From assembly GCF_014193845.1 (NCBI RefSeq), contig NZ_JACHZX010000003.1, forward strand, positions 682,001 to 746,000: a DNA stretch of 64,000 nucleotides, in the 5' to 3' direction. Shown piece by piece: positions 1 through 8,244 of the stretch. Within the stretch, counting starts at the first letter, position 1. Each line of letters opens with the position of its first letter. This DNA comes from Sphingomonas sp. BK345. GTDB lineage: Bacteria > Pseudomonadota > Alphaproteobacteria > Sphingomonadales > Sphingomonadaceae. The notes beneath the pieces were generated by a model that was not told the DNA's origin, did not search any database, and saw only the letters and a list, made by a program, of their open reading frames with translations. The position numbers and the translations under genes were made by a program.

Positions 1-216
1 AGGATCGGAGAGCGGCAGCGCTGTCCTACGCCACACACGCTCGGCTAGATCGCGCGGGTGACCGCTCGCTGCCTGCTCGCCCCGCGCCGCTCCCACCCGC
101 GACTCAACATCCGACCCCAGACGCGCCAGCGACTCAACATTCGCAACATTCGCGCCCGCCGCCGCCGTCACCCGCACCCGGTTGAGCCCGCCCCCGCCGC
201 CGCCTACATTGCGCGC

Positions 217-1260
217 GTGACGCCCTCGCCCCCGATCGCCGAGCTGACCGACCGCGCGCGCGACATCTTCCGCCGCGTCGTCGACGGCTATCTCCACAGC
301 GGCCAGCCGGTCGGCTCCAAGGCGCTGGCGCAGGCGGGGCTCAACCTCTCGCCCGCGTCGATCCGCAACGTCCTCGCCCAGCTCGAGGCCGCCGGGCTGC
401 TCGCCGCGCCGCACACATCGGCGGGGCGGATGCCGACCGAGCGCGGCCTGCGGCTGTTCGTCGACGGCATGATGCAGGCGCGCGAGCCCTCGATCGAGGA
501 GCGCGCACAGATCGAGGCGCGCGCCGCCGCCGCCGGGCCGGTGGAGGAGGCGCTCGCCGCCACCACCGCGGCGCTGTCGGGCCTGTCCGCCTGCGCCGGG
601 CTGGTGATGGTGCCCAAGCGCGAGGCGGTGCTGCGCTCGATCGGCTTCGTCCCGCTCGGCCCGGCCCAGGCGCTGGCGGTGCTGGTCGGCGAGGACGGCG
701 CGGTGGAGAATCGCGTGATCGACCTGCCTGCCGCGCTCGATCCCTCGGCGCTGGTCGAGGCGGGCAATTACATGACCGCGACGCTGGGCGGGCTGACGCT
801 CGCCGAGGCGCGCCAGCGGCTCGATCGCGAGCTGGCCGACGGGCGGAGCGCGCTCGACGCGGCCGCGCGCGCGCTGGTCGAGCGCGGGCTGGCGGTGTGG
901 AGCGAGGATGGCGCGCGCCGCCCGGTGCTGATCGTGCGCGGGCAGGGGCGGCTGCTCGACGACGCCGCCACCGCCGACCTGGAGCGCGTGCGCGGGCTGC
1001 TCGACGACCTCGAGGGCAAGCAGGAGATCGCCGCGTTGCTCGACTCGGCGCGCGCGGGCGACGCGACCCGCATCTTCATCGGCGCGGAGAACAAGCTGTT
1101 CGCGCTGTCGGGATCCTCCGTCATCGCGAAACCGTTCCGCGGGCATGACGGGCGCGTGGTCGGCGTGGTCGGGGTGATCGGGCCGACGCGGTTGAACTAT
1201 GCGCGGGTCGTGCCCATGGTGGATTTCACCGCCGCGACGCTCGCCCGCCTGCTCGGGTGA
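217..1260 (+). CDS. hrcA: Heat-inducible transcription repressor HrcA
   Basis: HrcA represses class I heat-shock operons by binding CIRCE elements in the cytoplasm. The product from the GTG at 217 is 347 residues, the usual HrcA length. It opens with a winged-helix domain (DRARDIFRRVVDGYLHSGQPVGSK, with SPASIRNVLAQLEAAGLL as recognition region), followed by the GAF-like central domain, and ends with the family-typical VVGVIGPTRLNYARVVPMVDFTA. The open frame extends upstream to 58, but that part is low-complexity Arg/Pro/His and unlike HrcA, so I chose 217. grpE follows 43 bases downstream, the classical hrcA-grpE order. No CIRCE element is visible in the 216 bases upstream. Confidence 0.95.
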   Translation: MTPSPPIAELTDRARDIFRRVVDGYLHSGQPVGSKALAQAGLNLSPASIRNVLAQLEAAGLLAAPHTSAGRMPTERGLRLFVDGMMQAREPSIEERAQIEARAAAAGPVEEALAATTAALSGLSACAGLVMVPKREAVLRSIGFVPLGPAQALAVLVGEDGAVENRVIDLPAALDPSALVEAGNYMTATLGGLTLAEARQRLDRELADGRSALDAAARALVERGLAVWSEDGARRPVLIVRGQGRLLDDAATADLERVRGLLDDLEGKQEIAALLDSARAGDATRIFIGAENKLFALSGSSVIAKPFRGHDGRVVGVVGVIGPTRLNYARVVPMVDFTAATLARLLG

Positions 1261-1303
1261 CGCGCGCGCACCCGTTCGAGACGCTTAAGTAGACAGGGAC
1301 AGA

Positions 1304-1855
1304 ATGAGCGACCAACCGACTTCCGCCGACGACCTGCGCGAGGCCACCGCCGAGGCCGCGCCCGAGGTGGCCGAGCACGACACCCAGGCGCAGCGCATCG
1401 CCGAGCTGGAGGACCAGCTCGCCGCCGCGCGCCAGGAGACGCTGTACGCGCAGGCCGACATCCAGAACGTGCGCCGCCGCGCGGAGAAGGACGCGGCCGA
1501 CGCGCGCGCCTATGCCGCCACCAACTTCGCGCGCGACGTGCTGTCGGTGAACGACAATCTCGAGCGCGCGCTGGCCGCGATCCCGGAGGAGCTGCGCGCC
1601 GACGACAAGTTCAAGGGGCTCGTCACCGGGCTGGAGGCGACCGGGCGCGAGCTGACCAACGTGTTCGCGCGCCACGGGCTGACCAAGATCGAGGCGATGG
1701 GCCAGCCGCTCGACCCCAACCGCCACCAGGCGATGGTGGAGATGCCGAGCGACGCTGAGCCGGGCACGGTGGTGCAGGAGATGCAGTCGGGCTGGATGAT
1801 CAAGGACCGGCTGCTGCGCCCGGCGCTGGTCGGGGTGGCGAAGAGGCCGGAGTGA
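1304..1855 (+). CDS. grpE: Nucleotide exchange factor GrpE
   Basis: GrpE releases ADP from DnaK in the DnaK-DnaJ-GrpE chaperone cycle. The 183-residue product has an acidic N-terminus, a long heptad helix (AQRIAELEDQLAAARQETLYAQADIQNVRRR, about residues 30-60) and the C-terminal beta-wing with the family signature around DPNRHQAMVEMPSDAEPGTV and GWMIKDRLLRPALVGVAK. It lies 43 bases after hrcA on the same strand, probably in one operon. An AGGGAC sequence precedes the ATG and may act as ribosome-binding site. Confidence 0.96.
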   Translation: MSDQPTSADDLREATAEAAPEVAEHDTQAQRIAELEDQLAAARQETLYAQADIQNVRRRAEKDAADARAYAATNFARDVLSVNDNLERALAAIPEELRADDKFKGLVTGLEATGRELTNVFARHGLTKIEAMGQPLDPNRHQAMVEMPSDAEPGTVVQEMQSGWMIKDRLLRPALVGVAKRPE

Positions 1856-1948
1856 GGTGAGGGCGGGGGTGGCCTGCCGCCGCGTTGGTGGCGCTGCTGC
1901 GTACCTCTGAGCTGCAGGGCAGGCGCGCGATGAGCGCGCGCCGGTCAC

Positions 1949-2056
1949 CCTCCACCGTCATCCCGAACTTGGTCCGGGATCCACCATGCCGCACATCCTG
2001 CAGGCGTTCCTCTTGCAGGGGGCTGGATCCCGGAACAAGTCCGGGATGACGGAGGG
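1949..2056. repeat. Long inverted-repeat hairpin, mosaic repeat type
   Basis: Two arms face each other between grpE and the next gene. The left arm at 1949-1983 contains CCGTCATCCCGAACTTGGTC, and the right arm at 2025-2056 is its near-perfect reverse complement, containing GGAACAAGTCCGGGATGACG. The spacer is about 40 bases. The wording GTCATCCCGGACTTGTTCCGGG is that of dispersed intergenic repeats common in sphingomonad and other alphaproteobacterial genomes. It could also terminate grpE transcription. No second full copy was noticed in this window. Confidence 0.75.
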
Positions 2057-2173
2057 TGTGGAGGCGAGACGGGACGCGTCTCGCTGAACATGCCGCATCA
2101 GGACCGGCCACCCTCGACCGCCCGCCGCGCCGCCGCAGTGGACGCCGCCGCGCCACCCGTTAAGGCTAGAGGC

Positions 2174-3397
2174 ATGAACGACAATCTCACCGCCGAGCGC
2201 GCCACCTTCGTGACCCATCTGGAGTGTTCGCTGACCGGCGAGCATTACGCGGCGGACCAGCTCCACAACCTCTCGCGTGCCGGACGTCCGCTGCTGGTGC
2301 GCTACGACCTCGACTCGGTCCGTGCCGCGCTGCCGCGCGACACGCTGGCGGCGCGCGCGACGGACCTGTGGCGCTGGCGCGAGCTGCTGCCGGTGCGGCA
2401 CACCGCCAATGTCGTCAGCCTCGGCGAGATCGAGACGCCGCTGATCCCGGTCGTGCGGAGCGGCGGCGCCAACGTCTGGGTCAAGGACGAGGGCCGCCTG
2501 CCGACCGGCAGCTTCAAGGCGCGCGGGCTGGTGATGGCGGTGGCGATGGCGAAGGAGCTGGGTGTCACCCGCATCGCGATGCCGACCAACGGCAACGCCG
2601 GCGCGGCGCTGGCGGCCTATGCCACGCGCGTGGGCATCGAGACGATCGTCTTCTGCCCCGAGGACACGCCCGAGGTGAACGTGCGCGAGATCGCGGCGCA
2701 GGGCGCGCGCGTGTGGCGGGTCAACGGACTGATCGACGACTGCGGCGCGATCGTCGGCAAGGGCGCGGCGGAGGGACGCTGGTTCGATTTCTCGACTCTC
2801 AAGGAGCCCTATCGGATCGAGGGCAAGAAGACGATGGGGCTGGAGCTCGCCGCGCAGCTCGGCTGGCGGCTGCCCAGGGCGATCTTCTACCCGACCGGCG
2901 GCGGCACCGGACTGATCGGCATGTGGAAGGCGTTCGACGAGCTCGAGCGGCTCGGCTGGATCGGCAGCGAGCGGCCGCGCATGTACGCGGTGCAGGCGTC
3001 TGGCTGCGCACCGATCGTCCGCGCCTTCGAGGCGGGGGAGGAGCACGCCGAGCGCTGGGAGGACGCGCACACCGTCGCCGCGGGCATCCGCGTGCCGCGC
3101 GCGGTCGGCGACTTCCTCATCCTGCGCGCGGTGCGCGAGAGCGGCGGCAAGGCGCTGGCGGTGGGTGACCCCGCGATCCTGGCGGCGGTCGACGCCTGCG
3201 CGCGGCAGGACGGGCTGCTGCTCTGCCCCGAAGGCGGGGCGACGCTGGCGGCGTACCACCAGGCGCTGCGCGACGGCGAGGTCGACGAGGACGAGGAGGT
3301 GGTGCTGTTCAACTGCGCGACCGGGCTGAAATACCCGCTGCCGCCGGCGGAGCAGCGGCTCGATCGCCACGGCGCGATCGACTTCGATCGGCTGTGA
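2174..3397 (+). CDS. PLP-dependent threonine synthase-like enzyme
   Basis: A 407-residue fold-type II PLP enzyme. Lys115 in the sequence LPTGSFKARG is the expected Schiff-base lysine, and the phosphate-binding glycine loop is seen as PTGGGTGLIGMW. Threonine synthase converts O-phosphohomoserine to threonine, and the N-terminal HLECSLTGEHYAADQLHNLS layout resembles the archaeal/plant-type enzymes, which often carry an N-terminal Cys ribbon; only one cysteine is present here. The frame is open from 2090, but the ATG at 2174 begins the family-like sequence. It converges with ygfZ, leaving an 11-base gap. A related threonine/diaminopropionate ammonia-lyase-type activity cannot be excluded. Confidence 0.85.
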   Translation: MNDNLTAERATFVTHLECSLTGEHYAADQLHNLSRAGRPLLVRYDLDSVRAALPRDTLAARATDLWRWRELLPVRHTANVVSLGEIETPLIPVVRSGGANVWVKDEGRLPTGSFKARGLVMAVAMAKELGVTRIAMPTNGNAGAALAAYATRVGIETIVFCPEDTPEVNVREIAAQGARVWRVNGLIDDCGAIVGKGAAEGRWFDFSTLKEPYRIEGKKTMGLELAAQLGWRLPRAIFYPTGGGTGLIGMWKAFDELERLGWIGSERPRMYAVQASGCAPIVRAFEAGEEHAERWEDAHTVAAGIRVPRAVGDFLILRAVRESGGKALAVGDPAILAAVDACARQDGLLLCPEGGATLAAYHQALRDGEVDEDEEVVLFNCATGLKYPLPPAEQRLDRHGAIDFDRL

Positions 3398-3408
3398 GCG
3401 CCTAGATC

Positions 3409-4149
3409 TCAGGCGTCCGCGTCGAGCGTCTCGGCCAGCCACGCGGGGCGAAGCGCGTCGCCGAGCGCCTCGACGCGGCGCAGCGCCACCATCAGCCCCA
3501 GCTCGGGGTAGAGCGCGCGCGCCTTGGCCTCGTCGGGGGCGAGCGGCGCCACCACCAGCCGGCGGTTGACCTTGCTGCGATGGTGCATCCGCGCGGTATT
3601 CTCCTGGCCGACGTAGCAACCCTTGGCGAAGCTCACCCCGCCCAGCTCGCGCGCGTTGGCCTCGAGCCAGAGCGTCTCGCCGTCGCCCAGCTCGGCGCGT
3701 CCCTCGGGTACGCCGAGCGACAGCCGGTGCGCGCGCCACGGTGCCGAAGCGTCCCCCGCGTCCGCCGGTGCGAGCCAGCGCCAGCCGAGCGCCGCCAGCC
3801 GCGGATCCGGCGCCGCGTCCGCGCCCGCGGGCCGCTCGGCCGCCCAGTGCACCGCCAGGGAGTCCTCGGGCGCGATCGTGATCGCGCGGCGCAGCCGGTA
3901 CATCGTCAGACGCCGCGCCAGCGCATCGCGCGCGTCGCGCTCGACGTCGAGCAGAAGGTCGTCGCCATTCGCCCAGACGAGGAAGTCGAACAAGGCCTTG
4001 CCTTGCGGCGACAGCAGCCCCGCCCAGCACGGCAGCGGGCCCGCCATGTCGTTGGTGACGAGCCCCTGGAGGAAGCCGCGCGGGTCATCCCCGGAGAGCC
4101 GCAGCAGCGCGCGATCCGCGAGCGTGGTGGCCGGTCTGGTATCGGTCAT
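3409..4149 (-). CDS. ygfZ: YgfZ/CAF17 folate-binding Fe-S cluster assembly protein
   Basis: YgfZ-family proteins bind tetrahydrofolate and support maturation or repair of some Fe-S enzymes. The 246-residue product carries the family signature KGCYVGQE at residues 176-183 with its conserved cysteine. It also shows the N-terminal GcvT-like segment with FLQGLVTNDM and LLSPQGKALFDFLVW. The reading frame stays open far upstream because of high GC, but the ATG at 4149 fits the family start. It is divergent from the dihydroorotase gene, with 54 bases between the starts. Confidence 0.92.
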   Translation of the reverse strand: MTDTRPATTLADRALLRLSGDDPRGFLQGLVTNDMAGPLPCWAGLLSPQGKALFDFLVWANGDDLLLDVERDARDALARRLTMYRLRRAITIAPEDSLAVHWAAERPAGADAAPDPRLAALGWRWLAPADAGDASAPWRAHRLSLGVPEGRAELGDGETLWLEANARELGGVSFAKGCYVGQENTARMHHRSKVNRRLVVAPLAPDEAKARALYPELGLMVALRRVEALGDALRPAWLAETLDADA

Positions 4150-4203
4150 GCCGGCAAGGTAGGGAGGCGGCGTACACGGTGAAAGACCCGGAAAGGACGG
4201 ACG

Positions 4204-5538
4204 ATGGTGAGCTACGATCTCCTGCTGAGCGGCGGCACCGTCCATACCCCGGGCGGCCCGGTGAGGGCCGACGTGGGCGTGAGCGACGGGCGCGTCGTCG
4301 CGATCGGCGCGAGCGGCGACGCGGGGCGGCGGATCGACTGCACCGGGCTCGACATCCTGCCCGGCGTGATCGACACACAGGTGCATTTCCGCGAGCCCGG
4401 GCTGGAGCATAAGGAGGATCTCGCGAGCGGCAGCGAGGCCGCGGTGCGCGGCGGCGTGGTAGCGGTGTTCGAGATGCCCAACACCAAGCCCAACACCGAC
4501 TCGGCCGAGGCGATCGCGGACAAACTGGCGCGCGCGCAGGGGCGGATGTGGTGCGACCACGCCTTCTACGTCGGCGCGACCAACCACAATGCGCGCGAGC
4601 TGGCCGAGCTGGAGCGGCTGCCCGGCACCGCGGGGGTGAAGATCTTCATGGGCGCCTCCACCGGCGACCTGCTGGTGAGCGAGGACTCGCGCCTCGCCGA
4701 GGTGCTGGCGCACGGCGTCCGCCGCGTCGCGATCCACGCCGAGGACGAGGACCGGATGAACGCGCGCGCGGACGAGCGCGTCGCGGGCGATCCGTCGTCG
4801 CACCCGGTGTGGCGCGACGACGAGAGCGCGATGCTGGCGACGACGCGGATCCTGCGGCTGGCGCGCGCGGCGCGGCGGCGCATCCACGTGCTGCACGTGA
4901 CCACGCCGGCCGAGCTCGAGCTGCTCGGGCGCAACAAGGACATCGCGACCTGCGAGGTGACGCCGCAGCATCTCACGCTGGCGGGCGAGGAGGCCTATCC
5001 GCGGCTCGGCACGCTGGCGCAGATGAACCCGCCGATCCGATCGGGCGCGCACCGCGACGGGCTGTGGTACTGGCTCAACCAGGGCGTGCCCGACGTGATC
5101 GGTTCCGACCACGCGCCGCACACGCTGGAGGAGAAGGGCAAGGCCTATCCGGCGAGCCCGAGCGGCATGCCGGGCGTGCAGACGCTGCTGCCGCTGCTGC
5201 TCGACCATGCCGCCAACGGCCGGCTGTCGCTCCAGCGCGTGATCGAGCTGACCAGCGCGGGCGCGCAGCGCATCTTCGGGCTGGTCGGCAAGGGGCGGAT
5301 TGCGCGCGGCTATGACGCCGACTTCACCGTGGTGGACCTGCGCAAGCGCTGGACGATCGAGGACCGCTGGCTGGCGTCGCGCGCGGGCTGGTCGCCCTTC
5401 ACCGGCATGGAGCTGACCGGCAAGCCGATCGGCACGATCATCCGCGGCGAGGTGGCGATGTGGGAGGACGAGCTCGGCACCGCGCCGCAGGGCCAGCCGC
5501 TGCGCTTCGAGGCGACTCAGTTCCCGGGCGGGAAGTAA
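4204..5538 (+). CDS. pyrC: Dihydroorotase (class I type, amidohydrolase)
   Basis: Dihydroorotase interconverts carbamoyl-aspartate and dihydroorotate in pyrimidine synthesis. The 444-residue amidohydrolase shows the class I hallmarks: VHFREPG at residues 60-66, FEMPNT, GVKIFMGAST with the candidate carboxylated lysine, HAEDE, LHVT, and SDHAPHTLEEK near the C-terminal third. The usual HxH metal pair reads Q59-V-H61 here, so one metal-ligand histidine is replaced by glutamine. I recall this Gln form in some alphaproteobacterial dihydroorotases but cannot check it. Other cyclic amidohydrolases (allantoinase, hydantoinase) are alternatives. Confidence 0.88.
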   Translation: MVSYDLLLSGGTVHTPGGPVRADVGVSDGRVVAIGASGDAGRRIDCTGLDILPGVIDTQVHFREPGLEHKEDLASGSEAAVRGGVVAVFEMPNTKPNTDSAEAIADKLARAQGRMWCDHAFYVGATNHNARELAELERLPGTAGVKIFMGASTGDLLVSEDSRLAEVLAHGVRRVAIHAEDEDRMNARADERVAGDPSSHPVWRDDESAMLATTRILRLARAARRRIHVLHVTTPAELELLGRNKDIATCEVTPQHLTLAGEEAYPRLGTLAQMNPPIRSGAHRDGLWYWLNQGVPDVIGSDHAPHTLEEKGKAYPASPSGMPGVQTLLPLLLDHAANGRLSLQRVIELTSAGAQRIFGLVGKGRIARGYDADFTVVDLRKRWTIEDRWLASRAGWSPFTGMELTGKPIGTIIRGEVAMWEDELGTAPQGQPLRFEATQFPGGK

Positions 5539-5700
5539 CGGCGCTGCGCAACCGCGGGGCGGGCCATCGCTGACGGGGGGGCGCACTTTGGCTTAAAGCA
5601 CGAGCGCCGACGCTGGTGTGCGACGGCGCGTCCGGCCGCGTCGCATGCGTCTGCCTCCACCTCGCGCGGCTCGGCCGGAACAGCTTATGCGATCACGGGT

Positions 5701-5718
5701 TTGACAGGATGTTGTCAA
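5701..5718. promoter_or_regulatory. Candidate MarR operator / -35 region
   Basis: TTGACA-N6-TGTCAA forms an inverted repeat 20 bases upstream of the MarR-family start. The left half also matches a -35 consensus. MarR proteins commonly repress their own operon from such palindromes, so autoregulation is a reasonable inference. Confidence 0.5.
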
Positions 5719-5737
5719 TCTAACAGCAGGCTGTCCA

Positions 5738-6232
5738 ATGCAGGGTCAGACGACCGACGTACGCGCGTTGGCGTTCGCGATCTTCGCGGCCAACGGGCGT
5801 CTGGTCAGTGCAGGAAATGACCTCGTCGCGCATCTGGGTCTCACCAGCGCCTGGTGGCAGGTGCTCGCGGCCTTGCGCTATGCCGCCACCCCGCTTCCGA
5901 CCGCATCGATCGCCCGCAACATGGGTCTGGCCCGGCAAGGGGTACAGCGGATCGTCGATGTCCTCGCCGTGCGGGGACTGGTCGAGTTCAGGGCGAACCC
6001 GCATCACCGCCGCGCCAAACTCGTGGTGCTGACCGAGGCCGGGCTGCGGGCGGTCACCGCCGCCGAACAGGTCGTAGCCCCGCTCGATCAGGCCATCGTC
6101 GACCGGATCGGCGCGGATCGCCTGCGCCACGCGGTCCGGACGTTGGACGAGATGATCGACGTCATCTCGCAGGAGATCGACGCGCGCCGCGATGTCAGTG
6201 CCGCTCGAACCTCGGAGACCATGGCCTCATGA
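5738..6232 (+). CDS. MarR-family transcriptional regulator
   Basis: A 164-residue winged-helix regulator. The middle part (LTSAWWQVLAALRYAATPLPTASIARNMGLARQGVQRIVDVLAVRGLVEF, then HHRRAKLVVLTEAGL) is a textbook MarR DNA-binding domain with a wing. Flanking helices would form the dimer interface. Its stop overlaps the start of the next gene (ATGA at 6229-6232), so the two are translationally coupled and the regulator probably controls the oxidoreductase. A palindrome lies just upstream at 5701-5718. The ligand is unknown; MarR members often sense phenolics or oxidants. Confidence 0.9.
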   Translation: MQGQTTDVRALAFAIFAANGRLVSAGNDLVAHLGLTSAWWQVLAALRYAATPLPTASIARNMGLARQGVQRIVDVLAVRGLVEFRANPHHRRAKLVVLTEAGLRAVTAAEQVVAPLDQAIVDRIGADRLRHAVRTLDEMIDVISQEIDARRDVSAARTSETMAS

Positions 6233-7089
6233 TCCTGGTGTCAGGAGCGACCGGCGGTATCGGCGGCGAACTATGCCGGTTGCTGGGCGACGCCGGCGTG
6301 CCGTTCCGCGCGCTGTGCCGCAAGCCATCGCAGGTCGAAACACTACGACGTAACGGCATGGACGCCGCGCAGGGCGATTTCGATCGGCCGGAGACATTGC
6401 CGGCCGCGATGCAGGGCTGCGACACGATGTTCCTGATCACGCCGCCGACCCCTGAACAGGTTCGGCAGGAGACCGGGGCAATCAACGCGGCCAAGCGCGT
6501 CGGGGTCGGAAGGATCGTGAAGATCTCCGCGTCCGACAGCAACGTGCGATCGCCGGTGCCGTGGGCGAGATCGCACGCGCTGATCGACCATCATCTGCGC
6601 GGGTCGGGTATCGGCTGGACGATCCTGAAGCCCACCGCCTTCATGCAGAACTTCCTGTGGTTCAAGAACCCGATCGCCAGCGGCTTCTTGCCGCAGGTCG
6701 CAGGCGAAGGATCGGTTTCCTGGGTGGATACGCGAGACGTCGCACGCGTCGCCGCCACCGTGCTGACACAGGAAGGTCATGAGAAAGCGACTTATTTTCT
6801 CACCGGGCCGGAGACGTTCGACATGAAGGCCGCGGCGCTGCGGCTGTCGCAGGTACTGGGCCGCAAAATCCGCTATCTCGATCTACCGACGCCGGTGTTT
6901 CGGGCGATCCTTCGCCTGACCGGCAACTCGCGCTGGATGGCCGGCGGGCTCGTCGCGCAGTTCAACGATGTCGTCGCGGGACATCACGATATCGACCCTA
7001 CCTTCGAGATCGAGCGCCTCACCGGTACGCCCTCGCTTGATTTCACTGCGTTCCTTCGCGATCACCGCGAGCGTTTCACGCTTCCCTGA
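6229..7089 (+). CDS. NmrA/atypical SDR NAD(P)-binding protein
   Basis: The 286-residue product starts with the Rossmann nucleotide-binding motif SGATGGIGGELCRLLGDAG and continues with TMFLITPPTPEQ and RIVKISASDS, the layout of atypical short-chain dehydrogenases of the NmrA/QOR2 group. Such proteins act as NAD(P)H quinone oxidoreductases or as redox sensors. The usual Tyr-x3-Lys catalytic pair is not evident, which fits the atypical class. The start overlaps the MarR stop by four bases. Confidence 0.85.
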   Translation: MILVSGATGGIGGELCRLLGDAGVPFRALCRKPSQVETLRRNGMDAAQGDFDRPETLPAAMQGCDTMFLITPPTPEQVRQETGAINAAKRVGVGRIVKISASDSNVRSPVPWARSHALIDHHLRGSGIGWTILKPTAFMQNFLWFKNPIASGFLPQVAGEGSVSWVDTRDVARVAATVLTQEGHEKATYFLTGPETFDMKAAALRLSQVLGRKIRYLDLPTPVFRAILRLTGNSRWMAGGLVAQFNDVVAGHHDIDPTFEIERLTGTPSLDFTAFLRDHRERFTLP

Positions 7090-7231
7090 CGCAGCGCCGG
7101 TCGGGACCGGTGCCTCGTAGGGTCGATGGCGCAATCCGCTGTGCCGTGGGGGGCACGCGACGGCGGCCCGGCACTCTTGCCAGGCGTTCCCGAGCGACGC
7201 GCGGGCAGCGCGCGCGCCCGCGCTCACCCGA

Positions 7232-7993
7232 TCAGAACGGCAGCCATTTGGCGGTCTCGCTGAACTTCATGTAGCCGACGTTGATCCCGGCGCGCCAGCC
7301 GACGCCCAGCCGCACCGGGATCAGCACGACGTTGCCGCGGCGCAGATACGTCGCCGCGAAGCCGCCGACGAAGTAGAGCCGTCCCTCGGCACCGGGAAAG
7401 CGGTTGAACAGGTCGTGCGTGTCGTAGAGGTTGTAGACCAGCACGAAGACCTTGTTGGCGTCGCCGCCGACGTCGAAGCCGACCGACGGCCCGGTCCAAT
7501 AGACCGGGCGCTGGCCCTCGACCTTGTGCGTCATGATGCCCGAGCCGTAGCGCAGCCCGACGACGAACGCGCCCGAGGCCTCGCGCCCCGCGATATAGGC
7601 GTTGGGCTCGCCCTGGTCCTTCAGGATCTTCTCGATGATCTGCGCGAAGCCTTCCGCGCCCTTGCCGAACACGCCCTCGCCCGCGGCGATCAGATCGTCG
7701 CGCTTGTACGTCTCCGCCGCGTTGGTGGTGGCGTTGGCACGCGCGTCGCCCTGCGGCGTGGGCGGACTCGGCGTGGCGGGCGGCGTCTCGGCCGGGGGCA
7801 GCGGGTCGTCACCGCTTTGGGTCGGCTCGGCGGGCAGTGGCGCGCGCGGCGTGCGCACCGCCGGCTGGCCGCCGACGTCCTGATCGATCGCGGCATTGGG
7901 ATCGATCGTGCGCACCTGCGCGCTCCCCGGTCCGGCGAGCATGAGCCCCGCCACCATCATCGCGCCCCGCGCGCCGCGCCATATCGTCCGCAT
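7232..7993 (-). CDS. EipA/DUF1134 periplasmic protein
   Basis: A 253-residue protein with a signal peptide (MRTIWRGARGAMMVAGLMLA, cleavage near GSAQ), a proline-rich linker (about 45-90) and a conserved C-terminal domain of the DUF1134/EipA family. The domain runs from the segment TYKRDDLIAAGEGVFGKGAEG to the terminal GYMKFSETAKWLPF. EipA is known in Brucella as a periplasmic factor needed for cell-envelope integrity. I chose the ATG at 7993 rather than the upstream frame start at 8113 because it places a clean signal peptide at the N-terminus. It stands alone, tail to the NmrA gene. Confidence 0.88.
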   Translation of the reverse strand: MRTIWRGARGAMMVAGLMLAGPGSAQVRTIDPNAAIDQDVGGQPAVRTPRAPLPAEPTQSGDDPLPPAETPPATPSPPTPQGDARANATTNAAETYKRDDLIAAGEGVFGKGAEGFAQIIEKILKDQGEPNAYIAGREASGAFVVGLRYGSGIMTHKVEGQRPVYWTGPSVGFDVGGDANKVFVLVYNLYDTHDLFNRFPGAEGRLYFVGGFAATYLRRGNVVLIPVRLGVGWRAGINVGYMKFSETAKWLPF

Positions 7994-8152
7994 CGTCACT
8001 GTCCCCACACCGGAGCGCGAGCATAGCGACAGCGGTGCTGTCGGGGCAATGAACACCGCGACGACCCGACTCCGTGACGCGCCGCGCTGAATCGCCGCAG
8101 GCCCATTGATCACGCCGATGACGCTCGCTATAGCCGCGCCTCACGCCGGCCC

Positions 8153-8242
8153 GGAGACGTGGGTGAGTGGCTGAAACCAACGCTTTGCTAAAGCGTCATA
8201 CGGGAAACCGTATCGAGGGTTCGAATCCCTCCGTCTCCGCCA
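8153..8242 (+). tRNA. tRNA-Ser(GCT)
   Basis: All parts of a class II tRNA are readable. The acceptor GGAGACG pairs with CGTCTCC, followed by discriminator G and encoded CCA at 8240-8242. The anticodon stem ACGCT/AGCGT encloses loop TTGCTAA with anticodon GCT at 8187-8189. There is a long variable arm ATACGG-GAAA-CCGTAT, and the T arm GAGGG-TTCGAAT-CCCTC. It reads serine AGC/AGU codons. Its 3' end is the attachment site of the integrated element that follows and remains intact after integration. Confidence 0.98.
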
Positions 8243-8244
8243 CC
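8229..8244. other. attL, 16-bp core in the tRNA 3' end
   Basis: CTCCGTCTCCGCCACC covers the 3' half of the T stem, the acceptor strand and CCA of tRNA-Ser plus two bases. The same 16 bases recur at 21714. Confidence 0.85.

Noticed and set aside
58..216. Extended N-terminus of HrcA
   Set aside because: Low-complexity Arg/Pro/His sequence unlike the family; the GTG at 217 gives the normal length.
1958..4030. A 690-residue minus-strand open frame over the threonine synthase gene
   Set aside because: Arg/Ala/Gly-rich shadow of a real GC-rich gene; the plus-strand product has clear PLP motifs.
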